64,000 nucleotides of DNA. It comes from Pedinophyceae sp. YPF-701 (Eukaryota; Chlorophyta; Pedinophyceae). Of the stretch, positions 22,634 through 33,468 are shown piece by piece. A program made the position numbers and the translations under genes. The stretch spans positions 744,001-808,000 of the forward strand of contig CAJZHL010000004.1 in the NCBI GenBank assembly GCA_916048055.1. The letters are read 5' to 3'. Every line of letters starts with the position of its first letter. The stretch's first letter is position 1. Under the pieces are notes generated by a model, which saw nothing but the letters and a program-made list of their open reading frames with translations, was not told where the DNA came from and did no database searches.

Positions 22634-24767
22634 ATGATTCGCAGGGCTGCGCTGTCCGTGGGCCGCCTTGCGGCACTGGGCGTGGGACATGGCGTCGCCG
22701 GTGAGCGCACGCGGTCCCAGCGGCACGACGGTGCCTCGCACGGCATGTTTACGAGACGCAGGACGTTGTTCGGGCGCCGAAACTGGACCCGCTGCGTCCG
22801 CGCGGCACCTCTGAGACGCCAGGGTGCAACCGCTTTCGCACCGCTCCTGTGCTGTTGCAGGGTTGTCTCCCGCGGCCGCCGTGCCCGGCGCGCAGCTGTT
22901 CGCGAGGTTCGCGGGCACGCGCACCGAGCACGACACGTTCGGCCCCATCGAGGTCCCGGCGGACAAGTTGTGGGGCGCGCAGACGCAACGCTCCACGCAG
23001 AACTTCAAGATCGGCGGCCCCACGCAGCGCATGCCGCTGCCCGTGGTCCGTGCGTTCGGCGTCCTCAAGCGGGCGGTCGCGCGCGTCAACATGAAGCACG
23101 GCCTGGACCCCAAGATCGGCGAGGCCATCGTGCAGGTGTCCGTCCCGTCCCGCCGCGGCCTTCAAAGTGCCCTCAAAGCCTCGCACAAGTCGGCTAGGCA
23201 CGTGACCGTCCGGTTGCGGTGCCGTTTTGCGTGGCGCTCCGCGCGCGGGGCTCCGCGGAGGCCCTGGGGTCGGTGGCGGCGGTTGCACGCAGCGCCGCGC
23301 CAAGCGCCGCGTTCTCGCCCGCCGCTCCCGCGCAGGCCGCCGGGGAGGTCGCGGACGGGAAGCTGGACGACCACTTCCCGCTGGTGATCTGGCAGACGGG
23401 CTCCGGGACGCAGTCGAACATGAACAGCAACGAAGTGATCGCCAACCGCGCGATTCAGATCCTGGGCGGCACCGTGGGCGACAAGAGCGTGCACCCGAAC
23501 GACCACTGCAACCGCAGCCAGTCCTCGAACGACACGTTCCCCACGGTCATGCACATCGCGGGTGCGCCGCCCTCGCGACCAACAACTGCGCCAGAGGCGC
23601 TGAACCCGCGACAGCGCTCGCTCGGCGCCCGCAGGCCGTGCGTGTTTCCAGCGTGATGATCGCGCGGCGACCGCCCCGTGCGTTGCAGCGGTGACGGAGC
23701 TGACGCACTCTCTGCTGCCCGCGCTGGAGAAGCTGCACGGCGCGCTGGACGCGAAGAGCAAGGAGTTCGCGAAGATCATCAAGATCGGGCGCACGCATAC
23801 GCAGGACGCGACGCCGCTGACGCTGGGCCAGGAGTTCGGCGGGTACGCCACGCAGGTGGAGTACGGGATGGCGCGGGTGCGCGCGGCGATGCCGCGGCTG
23901 TACATGCTCGCGCAGGGCGGCACGGCGGTCGGCACGGGGCTCAACACGAAGAAGGGCTTCGCGGAGGCGGTGGCCGCGCAGCTGGCGAGCGACACGGGGC
24001 TGCCGTTCGTGACTGCGCCGGACAAGTTCGAGGCGCTGGCGGCGCACGACGCGATCGTGGAGGCGCACGGGGCGCTCAACGTGGTCGCGACGTCGCTGAT
24101 GAAGATCGCGAACGACATCCGGTTCCTCGGGAGCGGCCCGCGGTGCGGCCTCGGGGAGCTGTCGCTGCCGGAGAACGAGCCCGGGAGCAGCATCATGCCG
24201 GGCAAGGTCAACCCGACGCAGTGCGAGGCGATGACGATGCTATGCGCGCAGGTCATGGGCAACAACGTCGCGGTCACCGTCGGCGGCTCCAACGGCCACT
24301 TCGAGCTCAACGTGTTCAAACCCATGATGGTCGCCAACCTCCTCCAATCCTGCCGGTAAGACCTCGACGTACCCCTGAGCACGATGTCGGCGCATCAAGC
24401 GCACTGGACGACGACTGCTGGCCCGTTCCGTGTGCGAGACGGGCCATGTCCGGCCGTGAATGCAATACCTGTTGGCGTCGTGCAACGCAGGCTGCTGGCG
24501 GACGGGTCTCACTCGTTCGTGGACAACTGCGTCGTTGGGATCAAGGCGAACGAGAAGCGCATCGCGCAGCTGCTGAACGAGTCGCTGATGCTCGTGACGG
24601 CGCTCAACCCCCACATCGGGTACGACAACGCGGCGGCCGCGGCGAAGAAGGCGCACAAGGAGGGCACGACGCTCAAGGAGGCCGCGCTCGCGCTCGGAAA
24701 GATCTCCGGCGAAGACTTTGACAAATTCGTGCGCCCCGAGCTGATGATCGGCCCCAGCGACAAGTGA
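22634..24767 (+). CDS. FUM1: Fumarate hydratase class II, mitochondrial
   Basis: Interconverts fumarate and malate in the TCA cycle. Exons 22634-22700, 22861-23135, 23336-23561, 23689-24355 and 24491-24767 give 503 residues, with all phases matching. The start [15 protein letters not shown] is a mitochondrial-type leader. Family blocks: [72 protein letters not shown], the superfamily signature [16 protein letters not shown], and [13 protein letters not shown]. The catalytic serine loop and the HPNDH B-site motif are intact, so the enzyme should be active. Fumarase C of E. coli is 467 residues; the excess is the leader. Confidence 0.97.
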
Positions 24768-25092
24768 CGGGCCAGCACGGCCCTGCGCGCGCGAACGCGC
24801 CGTGCGCGGCCTTCGCAGAGGGCCCAGTGTGATGCGAGCTACGTCAGAGGCTCGCGCTGCGTGGCAGCGGCAAGCGAGTCACGTGGTGTATGTTCGCGCG
24901 GCATGCCTCGCCCGTCGACGCAGGTGCAGCTCCGCCTTCACCTGTGCCCCGCAAGAGAAGCAATCGACCACCCGCGCAAAACACGAAATGCCCGCCCAGC
25001 CGGGCCGTGACGCCAGACCATATAGCGTTCACATCAACCGCTGCGCTGCTCGCCGTCCACCCGGTGACGACCGGCGTCCTCGCGGACGCACG
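24768..25092. other. Convergent intergenic region
   Basis: 325 bp between the fumarase stop and the SERINC stop. Both 3' ends lie here. No further gene or repeat seen. Confidence 0.6.
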
Positions 25093-26892
25093 TCAGGTCT
25101 GCGCGAGGCCGAAGTCGCGGTCCGGGAACAACGACGGCGCGACCAGCGACCACGTGTACAGCCCCGCCGTCGCCAGCACCGTCGCGCCCTTCACCCACAC
25201 GCTCGCCCATCCGACGTCCACGAGCCCGCTCTCCTCGTCCGCGGACCCCCACCCCGTCATCAGCATCGCGATGTACATCGACGCCAGCGCGAAGATCGCG
25301 TGGAAGAACGCGTAGTTGTATGCCACACCCCCGGAGTCCTCCTTGACACCCCCCGACCCCGTGCTCGCGCGGCGGCCCCCGCGCGCCGGCGCCGCCCGCA
25401 CGCCCTCCTCCGGGTCGTCCTCGCCGTCCAGCCCCGCTGACGTCAGCGCCCGCTCCTCGGGGGGGGAGTCGAGCAGCGGGCGCGCGCCCGCTGGGAGCTC
25501 CGTGGCCGACGGCTCCGCGGCGACAACGTCGTCGTCGTCCAGGCCCGGGAAGAACGCGGCGGTGTTGGAGCCCGCGCGCAGCGCCGAGTACACGACGGCG
25601 AGCAGGGTGAGCAGGACGCCGCCGGCCACAGTCGACCCCTTGGCCGCGCTCATTTCCTTCCCGAGGCCGTTGCAGGCGTAGTCGCGGGGCTCCGAGGCGA
25701 GCGCGGAGTAGCACATGTACATGATGAAGAGGGAGACGACGGCGGAGGGGAAGAGGGACCCGTCGCGCACGGCGGGGTGCAGGGAGACCGCGGAGACGAA
25801 GGCGCAGAGGAAGAGGCAGACGGTGATGAGGGCGATGTTGAGCCCGCAGCCGCCGTCGACGCCGGAGGGGTTGAACCACGCGAAGAGCACGCCGGCGATG
25901 GCCAGGCACCCCGCGTAGCAGGCCACCGTGACGCCCAGGAGGCCGTAGAGGTACTTCTGGTCGCCCTGCGCGGTGGGGTGGGAGCTCTGGTGCGAGTGAG
26001 AGCGTGGTGCTGCGGAGACGCGCGGAACGCGGCCGGGCGGGCGGTGCTGGCGCGAGGAGTGCGGCCCAAGAGAGCCGCGGGCCCTGCGAGCGAGCGTCGC
26101 GGGAGGAGCGGACGGCGCTGCGTGCGGTCGCGGGCGTGTACCTTGGTGGCCCAGCTGGTGTTCCACGCGCAGGTGAAGTCGAGCAGGATGACGAGCTGCA
26201 CGAGGAGGAACACCCCGGAGCCCACCCGGGCGAGCCAGGAGTAGGCCCCGAGCAGGCCGTTGGGCAGGAAGAAGGGGAGGACGTTGAAGAGGGCCCACGC
26301 GACGGCCTTGAGCGCCCAGTTCCCGTGGTGGAGCAGCTGGTCGCGGCGATCCGTGCGCGACCGCACGCCCACCAAGGCCGCGGACAGGATGGCGAAGAAC
26401 AGCCACGTGCCGAACGAGATGCGGTAGACGGCCTGGACGCCGAACCACTCCTTCGCGGCGTGCTCGTGGCCGTCGATGATCCCTGCGCGGGGCAAACGAG
26501 CGTGGCACCTGGTCGGGGGAAGGGCGGCCGTTCGTGCAGCCGGGAGCACGTCCCGCGTCGCGAAGCGCAGCGCGGGAGCGTCTTGGCACGTGGGAGCCGG
26601 GAAATTCGGCTGACGGCGGCGGGCGGGCGCGCGGGGGGGCCTGCGGCGAGTTGAGTGAGCCCGCGGTGGGTGCGGGCGGCTTACATGGCAGGTGCTTCAT
26701 GATGGGCTTAGAGTAGTCCCGGAGGACCCAGGCGCTGATCATGGACAGCGTGAAGAGGACGCAGTACGTCAGGCGCGCGCTCGTCCGCGTCAGCTGCACG
26801 GACGCCCGCGTGCACACGGTGCACGCGGCGTAGCCCGCGCAGCTGGCCAGGAGGCTCCATAGCCAGCCGAACGCGCCCGTGAAGATGAACAT
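25093..26892 (-). CDS. SERINC: SERINC / TMS1 family membrane protein
   Basis: Polytopic membrane protein of the serine incorporator (TDE1/TMS) family, now regarded mainly as lipid scramblase-like. Exons 26892-26685, 26482-26142 and 25965-25093 give 473 residues, close to the usual 450-470. Visible family blocks: the cysteine-containing N-terminal helix (LLASCAGYAACTVCTRAS), LPWIIDGHEHAAKEWFGVQA followed by VYRISFGTWLFFAIL, WALFNVLPFFLPNG, DFTCAWNTSW, and the C-terminal YNYAFFHAIFALASMYIAML with MLMTGWGS. About ten hydrophobic segments are present. A poorly conserved Asp/Glu/Ala-rich cytoplasmic loop, about 80 residues, lies before the last two helices. The 69-residue first exon is joined in phase 1. 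Confidence 0.95.
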   Translation of the reverse strand: MFIFTGAFGWLWSLLASCAGYAACTVCTRASVQLTRTSARLTYCVLFTLSMISAWVLRDYSKPIMKHLPCKPPAPTAGSLNSPQAPPRARPPPSAEFPGSHVPRRSRAALRDAGRAPGCTNGRPSPDQVPRSFAPRRDHRRPRARREGVVRRPGRLPHLVRHVAVLRHPVRGLGGRAVAHGSPRPAAPPRELGAQGRRVGPLQRPPLLPAQRPARGLLLARPGGLRGVPPRAARHPARLHLRVEHQLGHQGTRPRPHAAPSAPPATLARRARGSLGPHSSRQHRPPGRVPRVSAAPRSHSHQSSHPTAQGDQKYLYGLLGVTVACYAGCLAIAGVLFAWFNPSGVDGGCGLNIALITVCLFLCAFVSAVSLHPAVRDGSLFPSAVVSLFIMYMCYSALASEPRDYACNGLGKEMSAAKGSTVAGGVLLTLLAVVYSALRAGSNTAAFFPGLDDDDVVAAEPSATELPAGARPLLDSPPEERALTSAGLDGEDDPEEGVRAAPARGGRRASTGSGGVKEDSGGVAYNYAFFHAIFALASMYIAMLMTGWGSADEESGLVDVGWASVWVKGATVLATAGLYTWSLVAPSLFPDRDFGLAQT

Positions 26893-27416
26893 GACTGCCT
26901 AGCAGCCGAACGCGACGCCGTTGGCCGCGACGGCGGCAGGGACCGCGTGGGTGCAAGCAGGTGCTCTGCAGGGCCCGTCAAGCGCGCGAACCCTTGCTCT
27001 CACGTCTCGCGGCGCACGCAACGTCGCACGCGGGCGCAAGTTTGGCCGCGGCGCGGCCGCCCGCGGCCCCATCAGGTGCCGCTGGAGGGGGGGTCCGCAC
27101 TGAACATCTCCCCCCCCTCACTGGCGCTGTTTTGTTGGCACTCGTCAACGGCACGGTGCGACAGCGCAGCGCGAGACGGCGCATGCAGGGCTGCCGGAGC
27201 GTCGTCCTCGTTGCGAGACCGACCGACGCTGCTGAGGCAGCACAGCGAGCCTTCCGGAAGCACTCACACGCGTCAGCGCGGCACGCAGGACGCACCGGGC
27301 CGCCCGCGCGGCTCCATCCGTCCGGCACCCGCTCCCGGGCCGATCAGGTCAAGTCTCGACGATCCGCCGGCGGGCGCTGCACCAGCAGCAACGTGGCGTC
27401 CACATCGCTGCTGGCA
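26893..27416. other. Intergenic, SERINC upstream region
   Basis: 524 bp between two minus-strand genes, holding the SERINC promoter and the 3' UTR of the small membrane protein gene. No gene recognised. Confidence 0.5.
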
Positions 27417-27855
27417 TCAGGCCTGCTTGGCCGCCTTCGCGGCCTCCCTGGCGCGCTTGTCCCTGACCTCCTTCGGCAGGCGGTTGGCGCCGCCCACGCG
27501 CTCCTCGTACACCGCGTCGGTGAACAGCTCCTGCACGACATCGCACGGCAATGCAGTGCAGCTGCGGGTGAGATGGGGCGCCGCCGCGCGACGCGGGCGC
27601 GGAACGAGCACGCGCGCGCCGAGCGACGCTCCGACAGCGCGCCGGACGGACGATCGGATCGGATCGGTGGGGGGGGCGGGCGCGGACCCCGACGAAGAAG
27701 TAGATCATCGGGACGATGAAGAGCGCGGCTGCCGTCGTGCACACCAGGGCCACGACCCACGGCTCCCCGCCGCCGAACTCCTTGAGAGCCTCGGGGTTGG
27801 CCCAGCGGGAGAGCTCCACGAAGCTGCCGTACGACGACGACGTCGTGTCGCCCAT
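27417..27855 (-). CDS. Small single-pass membrane protein, unknown family
   Basis: I do not recognise the family. Exons 27855-27694 and 27530-27417 give a 91-residue protein joined in phase 0. A Ser-rich N-terminus and the amphipathic stretch ELSRWANPEALKEFGGG precede one hydrophobic segment (WVVALVCTTAAALFIVPMIY), then a basic tail (NRLPKEVRDKRAREAAKAAK) ending KQA. The donor at 27694 is TTC|GTCGGG, which is weak. An alternative donor six bases further in adds Val-Gly without changing phase. The same sequence around this donor recurs just upstream of the ATG, where it may start a 57-bp 5' UTR intron (27912-27856). Size and shape would suit a small organelle or ER membrane subunit, but that is a guess. 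Confidence 0.5.
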
Positions 27856-28913
27856 CTGCGGGGCCAGGGGCGCGCGGTCGCGGGCCGGACGGTCGGGGGC
27901 GCGGACCCCGACGAAGTAGCGTGGCGGCGAGACAGATCGTGTGTGGGCGGGTGGGCGCGGAATGGGCGGCGTCGCGCGGCCTGGCGGGCGTGCGCGCCGC
28001 TCATTGGCCGAGCAACATCAACCGCCAAGTTCTCGAGTGGGGCGCGTACAACGTCGCGTCGACGGCCGGGGGCGGACCTGCGTGATGTCCATGAGCGGCG
28101 GGAGCGCCCTGGGCGCCTGAGCGGGGCGAGCGGCAACGGGCGTCCGCGAGGTCTTCACGACCGGCCTGCGAGGCGGCAGTGAGGAGCAGTTACACAGGTC
28201 ACCGCGCTGCGGGGCGACGGGGAGCGACGTTGCGCGCCCCGTAGTAGAGGCGAGATGGGGAAGTGCGAGGCGGGCGCGTTGCAATGCCAGATCGACCGTC
28301 GGATACGCATTGCCGGGGGGCAACCACCTGCTGGCCAGGGGGCGGGTGGCGATCATGTTCACGGAGGCGTTCATCGTCGTTGCTGTTGTCTTCCACGGGA
28401 GCTCAGGACGAATGTGGCTCGGTGCGGCACCTGGCGGCGGCAATGGGGCCCGGGACGACCGCCAAAACCGGAGGAACCACACCCCACCACAGCCTGTGAC
28501 AGGCAGACCTGGCGCGCTGCCCGATCACGCGTCGGATCGTGCCCAACGACGGCGTGCGTGCGAATCAGATAACAAGTCTGCAACTGCGGCGACGCTGATG
28601 GCGGAAACTGGCGAGGCGACACGTACGCGGACGGCAAACGTGGGCCGACTGCGTTCTCCCGGGCGCCGTCGAGCCGTGGGCCTGCCTCGCATTGCTCTGC
28701 ACCACACGTCGATCCTTACTTTCCTGCCTCATCAATGCGCCGAACCGCCTCCGAAAATTCTCCTGCTCAACGACGCTGTCCGCACCCTTAGGGCACATTT
28801 TTCCACCAGCGCACCAGCGCACCGCACAGCGTCGCCTCTGCCCGTCTCGTGACCGCAGATCACGGGGCGACTCCACGTTCTGCCTCGCAACCAAGCCCTG
28901 TCGTGTCACGCCC
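27856..28913. other. Intergenic, no recognised gene
   Basis: 1.06 kb between the small membrane-protein gene and the left end of the Penelope-like element. It includes the promoter of the former. Frames here show no family resemblance. Confidence 0.5.
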
Positions 28914-29319
28914 CACGCAGAGTAATTGACCACCGCGTAACGAAACGAAATGCGGTGTGTTATCGTCCTGATCAAGGCGGCAGCGTGCCAGAGTACCGCG
29001 CGAAATGCCATGTGAGCGTGCCATCATGTGCCAAGGGAAGGCTCTGACTTGCAATCAGTTAGAGTGAGTGGCGGGCGTCGTCAGCAACAACGCGGCGAGC
29101 CGCGCGAGTACTGGACGACGCCCGCCAGCCGACGCGCCGAAGTGCTGGTCCACGTCCTAGGCTGCTTGTACCAGGGGGTGTCGGCAGCCGGCTGGGTGAC
29201 AGCGGTGACTGAGTCTGCGGCATTGTCCGCGTTGTGTGGCGACGCGCCGACGGCTACTCAGCTCTCCTCATCATCGCCGTCCCCCGCGCGTGGCCTGTCA
29301 TGCGAAAAGGGATCATACC
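28914..29319 (-). repeat. Left pseudo-LTR of the Penelope-like element
   Basis: Direct copy of 33469-33880. The shared part ends sharply at ...gggatcatacc. It contains a perfect 13-bp stem (29070-29082 with 29114-29126) around a loop of about 31 bases. The element's protein stop lies 67 bp beyond its inner edge. Confidence 0.85.
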
Positions 29320-29385
29320 TCGGTCTAGCGGCCACGGAATACGCGCATGGCCAACATGTCAACATCGGGGGGGTAACAGAGTGCG

Positions 29386-32300
29386 TCATGTGTGCGGGCA
29401 TGGCTGGATAGTTCCGAGCCAGCTTCGCAGCGCCGGGATCATGTTTGAGGGTGACGAGTTGCAGGGCGCCGGGCACGCCCTGTCAGCAGGTTGGCCAGTA
29501 TGGTCTGCAAACTGCACGTGGCGACGCACGAGGTCAGCCAGGCCCGCCGGCGTGGCAGGGCCAAAATGCGGGCTCGGGTGCGTCCGGCAGGCGGCGCGGT
29601 GGATCGCCAGGACCTGTCGCATGCAGTAACCTCGATGCGCACGCATGCAGCGCATCATGGCCGACATCTTGGCTACGTAGCTGTCGCGGTCAGTCACCTC
29701 GCTGGACACGCGGATGTGTTCGGTGCGGACGATGTTGTAAAGGTGTCGTCGCAGCAGCGCACACGAAGCGTGGGGGTACTGTATGAGGTGAATGTTCTCA
29801 GGAAACAGACCGCGTTTGTCATAGTGCGAGATCAGGAGGAAGCCCTGATATTCGGGATGCGGACGCACGCGGAGGTCTAGGAAGGAGACACCGTCGAGCG
29901 GGTTCGCTGGGGCGTCAAATTCGACCTCAAGACAGGGGGGGTACATGTTATGTATACCAGAGATGAGATCTACGATCGACGACGGGGTTTCGGGGGGCGG
30001 GGTGGGGGGGCGGGGGTGGGTGTTGAAGTAGCGGTACAGTGCGTTCGCGAGAGAGAAATTGTCGTCGATGTAGCGCCTGGAATAACGGAAAGACCCCAAG
30101 ACCTTCAGCCAAGCGACGTCGCCAGTGCTCAACCAGCGGTCGCGAAACTGGCAGAGGAACGCGAGCTCATGCCGGAACATGTAGCAGTTCGCGAGGTGGG
30201 GGGAGGCCGAGAGCCCCATGGGCACACCGCAGGTCTGGTGATATACGACGCCCCCGAACACCACGTAGGCGCGTTTGACGAGGATGTGCACGAGACCATG
30301 AAGTTGCTCGATGCTCGGTGCCCATTTCCCAACCATGCCGTCCGCGTCCGGCAGCTGCGCCACCCACCACCACGTCTCCCTCGCGTCAAACGCGGGTTGC
30401 AAGTCGATCAGGAGGTGTTGCCCTGGATGCAGTGCAAAAACAGCGTCGATGTGTTCGATGACGCAGTCGATGAGGCCGGTCCGGTGGTCCGCGCTCGTCT
30501 CGTGCCGGATGTGCGTGTAGAGCCGCTTGATGTCGGCGCCCAGCAGCAGAGGTGGTTGTTGAGCATGTATCGCTGAGCGTGGTGGGTTGTCATGTAGATA
30601 CGCGGTCACCATGTCACGCATGCCGCGGCTGGAGTCCACCAAGAAGGGCGCGAAGCTGCTGCAGAGGTCCTCCGGGACGCCGTCGAAGATGGAGCTCCAG
30701 ACCTCCACGAGGGTGGCGTGGCACATGAGCGCGCCGAGGGCCTTAGTCAGCAGCTGCGCTGCGGGGCGCGTGATGTCGCTCGAGCAGTCCGAGATGTACC
30801 GCACGTCCACCTTGGCCTTGTGAAGCTTCATCGTCCCGTAGTAGTGCGGTAGACCACCGCACTCGCGTTCGGTGCGTATTCCTGGTAGCTGCAGGTTGTC
30901 CAACATAGCCTCCGTCGTGTTAGCGACGTTCACCACGTGCCTGGCATGCGTGATGTTGGCATTTGCCGGCTCGTTGACAGCGAAAGCGTCGTTGCTGTGC
31001 AGGTCGTGCAGGAGGACCTCGATGTAGGCGCGCCGACACACGAAAACCAAATTCCCGGCGTTCTTGTCCATGGTCGTGATGGTGAGGCGTGTCGCGTCTC
31101 GCCGCAGAGCCACGCGATCGTCGGGCTGAATGTCCGCCAGCGGCGGGGGCCATGGAAGGCGGAACCCGGGTTGAAGAGCGGGTTGGAGTGCCGTTTGCGT
31201 AGCAGCAAGTATAGCATCAATGTACGGCATGCACGCTGCCGCGTCCATGTCGGCGGCCTTGCTGACGCGTTTCGTCCACCCGAGCAGCGGCTTCTGGTAG
31301 GCTTCAACGATGCTAGCTACGGTCGCGCTCGTGGCTTGGTGCAGCTCCGGGACGTGTCGGTGCTTGGCACCGCCGACGGCGAACAAACGGCGGTACGCGG
31401 TGCTCTGGATGCCCGCCGCAGCAGGGTCCAGCGTGCAGAGGTGCCGCACAGGCTCGCCGTCGATCTGCCAGTAGGGGTCCTCGAGCGTGAAGTGGCGTCG
31501 TAGGTCCGGTCCTTGGTGTTGCGCACAGTCGCACTGCGTCGCCATGATGTCGTACAGGCGACTGCGTGCAAACTTGGCAACTCCGCTGTGCGTGCACACC
31601 GAGCGCGACAGCGGTGGAAACCTGACCGAATAGCGCGGGGCCACCAGAAACAAGCCATCCATACCTTCGCGGATACGCTCAGGTAAGAGGTTGAGAAAGT
31701 CATCATTATTGACGAGGGTTTCGAGGGGGGCGAGGCTAGCCAGGGGGGTAGGGAAGTCGTGGATCATGAGGGTACGGCTCCCGAGGTCGATGTCTGCGAC
31801 GGGAGGGTAGTGGTGGTTGATGGCGGCCTGCAAAACGGTGCGGGCACTGTCCAACATCTGCTGTGTGTAAAAGGGCTCGTCGAGACCCAGGTTAAGCGCA
31901 TCGGGATGCATGTGCGACACGCAGTGATGGAGGGAGAAGAGGTATTTTCCGATGTTCGCTGCCGTGCAATGGTTCACCGCGCGTCTCCAATGATCGTGCT
32001 CTGTGTCGCCGGCGCGGCGGAACAAAACAACGTCAAGAAGGAGGCGAGTCTGGTAGATATACTCGCGTGTACCGAGGCGCGGAGACATGCCTGCGATAGC
32101 GGGGGGCAGGGACAACGCTGGTGCCGTAGTTGTGAGGCAGTTGTCAGCGTCGAGGTGGATGGTACGTTGATGCGTGGAGGAGATGGCAAACGTTGGCTGG
32201 AAGAGGGTCGCCAGCGCTGGGAGCCCACTCGGGCCGGGCGGGACGGGGAAGTCGTTGTGGGGGATCGCTACGGGGTGGGGGTCAGCGGCGATTTGGAACG

Positions 32301-33315
32301 CCAGGGGGGATAGAGGCCATGGGGCAGCATCAGAGTGGCCAGCTCCGTAGCCGAAATTCCACATGCCCTTGCAGTAATTGAGGCCGCCGGGGTGTGTGGA
32401 GCCCAGACAGCGTATCATGGTCTGCTCCCAGGCCAGGGAGTAGGTGCGGAACTTGTGGAACCAGGCCTTCAAAGCGTCCGGGCTAGTCGCCGGCGGGATG
32501 GGCACCTGGCGTGCGAAATTGATGCGAAAGAGGGGCACGATGGTGAAGTCGCGCCACGGGACATGGCCGTTCGGCGACTGCGCCCACACTCGTCGCATAA
32601 ACTCGTAAAGCGGGGTGTGCACGGCGGTCGGATGGTGCGTGAATGCTGCATCAAAGTGCTCCTGCAGTCGTTCGATCGCTGTGCGGTATGTCTCCCCGAC
32701 ATAGTAAAAGAAGGGGTATTTCCGGCACAAGAGGACATAGACAACCCCGCGCGCCGCAAGCGGGGGGTTTGCCGTGACCGATGGTAGCGCGGCGAGGGCC
32801 GAGAGCGCCGGCGGGGGCGGTGGGAAAGGAGCGCTCGGGGGGGGGCACGGGTGCGGGTATGCGGGCGCCCGTTCGTCGCGGGGCACGTAGTCCCAGTAGG
32901 GTCGAGGGGCTAGTGCGGAGGCGGGGTGGGAGGGTGTGTGGTGGGGGCTAGGAGGGGGCCAGGCACGGGGAGATGCCTGCGGAGCAATAGCGGCCGCGAT
33001 GCGGCGTGCGTGCGTGATGCTGGGTCGAAAGTTCGGGTCGTGGTCATTTAGATTTGCGACATGGTGGAACAGGGTGCCATTCGAAAGGTGGCCACGCAGC
33101 GTGCGCGCCTCGGCGGTGCCGGCCTGGTCGCTGAGACGCAACGCTGCTTGGAGCCGTTTCCTCCGTCGGCGACCGATTGGAGTGCGCATGGTGAGAGGTT
33201 TTGGGGGTGAAAAGAGGGTGGTGTGCGGAACTAGACCGAGGATGCAGTAATCAAGCCACGACGGGAGGGCGACGATGACGGGGAGAGCTCTACCTAAGTT
33301 GCGCGTTCCTAGCAC
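29386..33315 (-). CDS. GIY-YIG endonuclease / reverse transcriptase polyprotein
   Basis: 1309 residues if started at 33315; a second ATG at 33189 (MRTPIGRRRRKRLQ) is an equally good start. Basic and Pro-rich N-terminus, then a GIY-YIG nuclease at about residues 190-315: VVYVLL for GIY, YYVGETYRTAIERLQEH for YIG plus the Arg helix, and WEQTMIRCLG with GGLN for the Glu and Asn. The reverse transcriptase follows with Penelope-type features: DKNAGNLVFV, YYGTMKLHK, motif A LLGADIKRLYTHI, motif B CGVPMGLSASPHLAN, and motif C YIDD near residue 1083. A C-x-C-x3-H-x7-H cluster (CDCAQHQGPDLRRH) lies between the two domains. In classical Penelope elements the nuclease is C-terminal; here it is N-terminal. 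All catalytic motifs look intact. Confidence 0.93.
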   Translation of the reverse strand: MLGTRNLGRALPVIVALPSWLDYCILGLVPHTTLFSPPKPLTMRTPIGRRRRKRLQAALRLSDQAGTAEARTLRGHLSNGTLFHHVANLNDHDPNFRPSITHARRIAAAIAPQASPRAWPPPSPHHTPSHPASALAPRPYWDYVPRDERAPAYPHPCPPPSAPFPPPPPALSALAALPSVTANPPLAARGVVYVLLCRKYPFFYYVGETYRTAIERLQEHFDAAFTHHPTAVHTPLYEFMRRVWAQSPNGHVPWRDFTIVPLFRINFARQVPIPPATSPDALKAWFHKFRTYSLAWEQTMIRCLGSTHPGGLNYCKGMWNFGYGAGHSDAAPWPLSPLAFQIAADPHPVAIPHNDFPVPPGPSGLPALATLFQPTFAISSTHQRTIHLDADNCLTTTAPALSLPPAIAGMSPRLGTREYIYQTRLLLDVVLFRRAGDTEHDHWRRAVNHCTAANIGKYLFSLHHCVSHMHPDALNLGLDEPFYTQQMLDSARTVLQAAINHHYPPVADIDLGSRTLMIHDFPTPLASLAPLETLVNNDDFLNLLPERIREGMDGLFLVAPRYSVRFPPLSRSVCTHSGVAKFARSRLYDIMATQCDCAQHQGPDLRRHFTLEDPYWQIDGEPVRHLCTLDPAAAGIQSTAYRRLFAVGGAKHRHVPELHQATSATVASIVEAYQKPLLGWTKRVSKAADMDAAACMPYIDAILAATQTALQPALQPGFRLPWPPPLADIQPDDRVALRRDATRLTITTMDKNAGNLVFVCRRAYIEVLLHDLHSNDAFAVNEPANANITHARHVVNVANTTEAMLDNLQLPGIRTERECGGLPHYYGTMKLHKAKVDVRYISDCSSDITRPAAQLLTKALGALMCHATLVEVWSSIFDGVPEDLCSSFAPFLVDSSRGMRDMVTAYLHDNPPRSAIHAQQPPLLLGADIKRLYTHIRHETSADHRTGLIDCVIEHIDAVFALHPGQHLLIDLQPAFDARETWWWVAQLPDADGMVGKWAPSIEQLHGLVHILVKRAYVVFGGVVYHQTCGVPMGLSASPHLANCYMFRHELAFLCQFRDRWLSTGDVAWLKVLGSFRYSRRYIDDNFSLANALYRYFNTHPRPPTPPPETPSSIVDLISGIHNMYPPCLEVEFDAPANPLDGVSFLDLRVRPHPEYQGFLLISHYDKRGLFPENIHLIQYPHASCALLRRHLYNIVRTEHIRVSSEVTDRDSYVAKMSAMMRCMRAHRGYCMRQVLAIHRAACRTHPSPHFGPATPAGLADLVRRHVQFADHTGQPADRACPAPCNSSPSNMIPALRSWLGTIQPCPHT

Positions 33316-33468
33316 GCCGGGCGGTGAGCCACGGACGTGAGACGGCGGAGTCAGTTAGCCGGAGGCAGGCTCGTCTACGCCGACGGTTGAAGGCCGGAGT
33401 AGGGAGGTAGCTCTCAGCTGGCACTGCGCCAAAGCCCCCTGTTCGAGGCCCGGCGCAGCACAACACGA

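Noticed and set aside
29019-29411. Plus-strand frame within the left pseudo-LTR, repeated at 33589-34017
   Set aside because: It is duplicated only because it lies in the repeat. The shared protein has no recognisable domain and the element's gene is on the other strand.
33405-33460. tRNA-like gene or RNA polymerase III promoter
   Set aside because: TGTTCGAGGCC resembles a B box and TAGCTCTCAGCTGG resembles an A box with two extra bases, but no cloverleaf forms. I treated it as chance.
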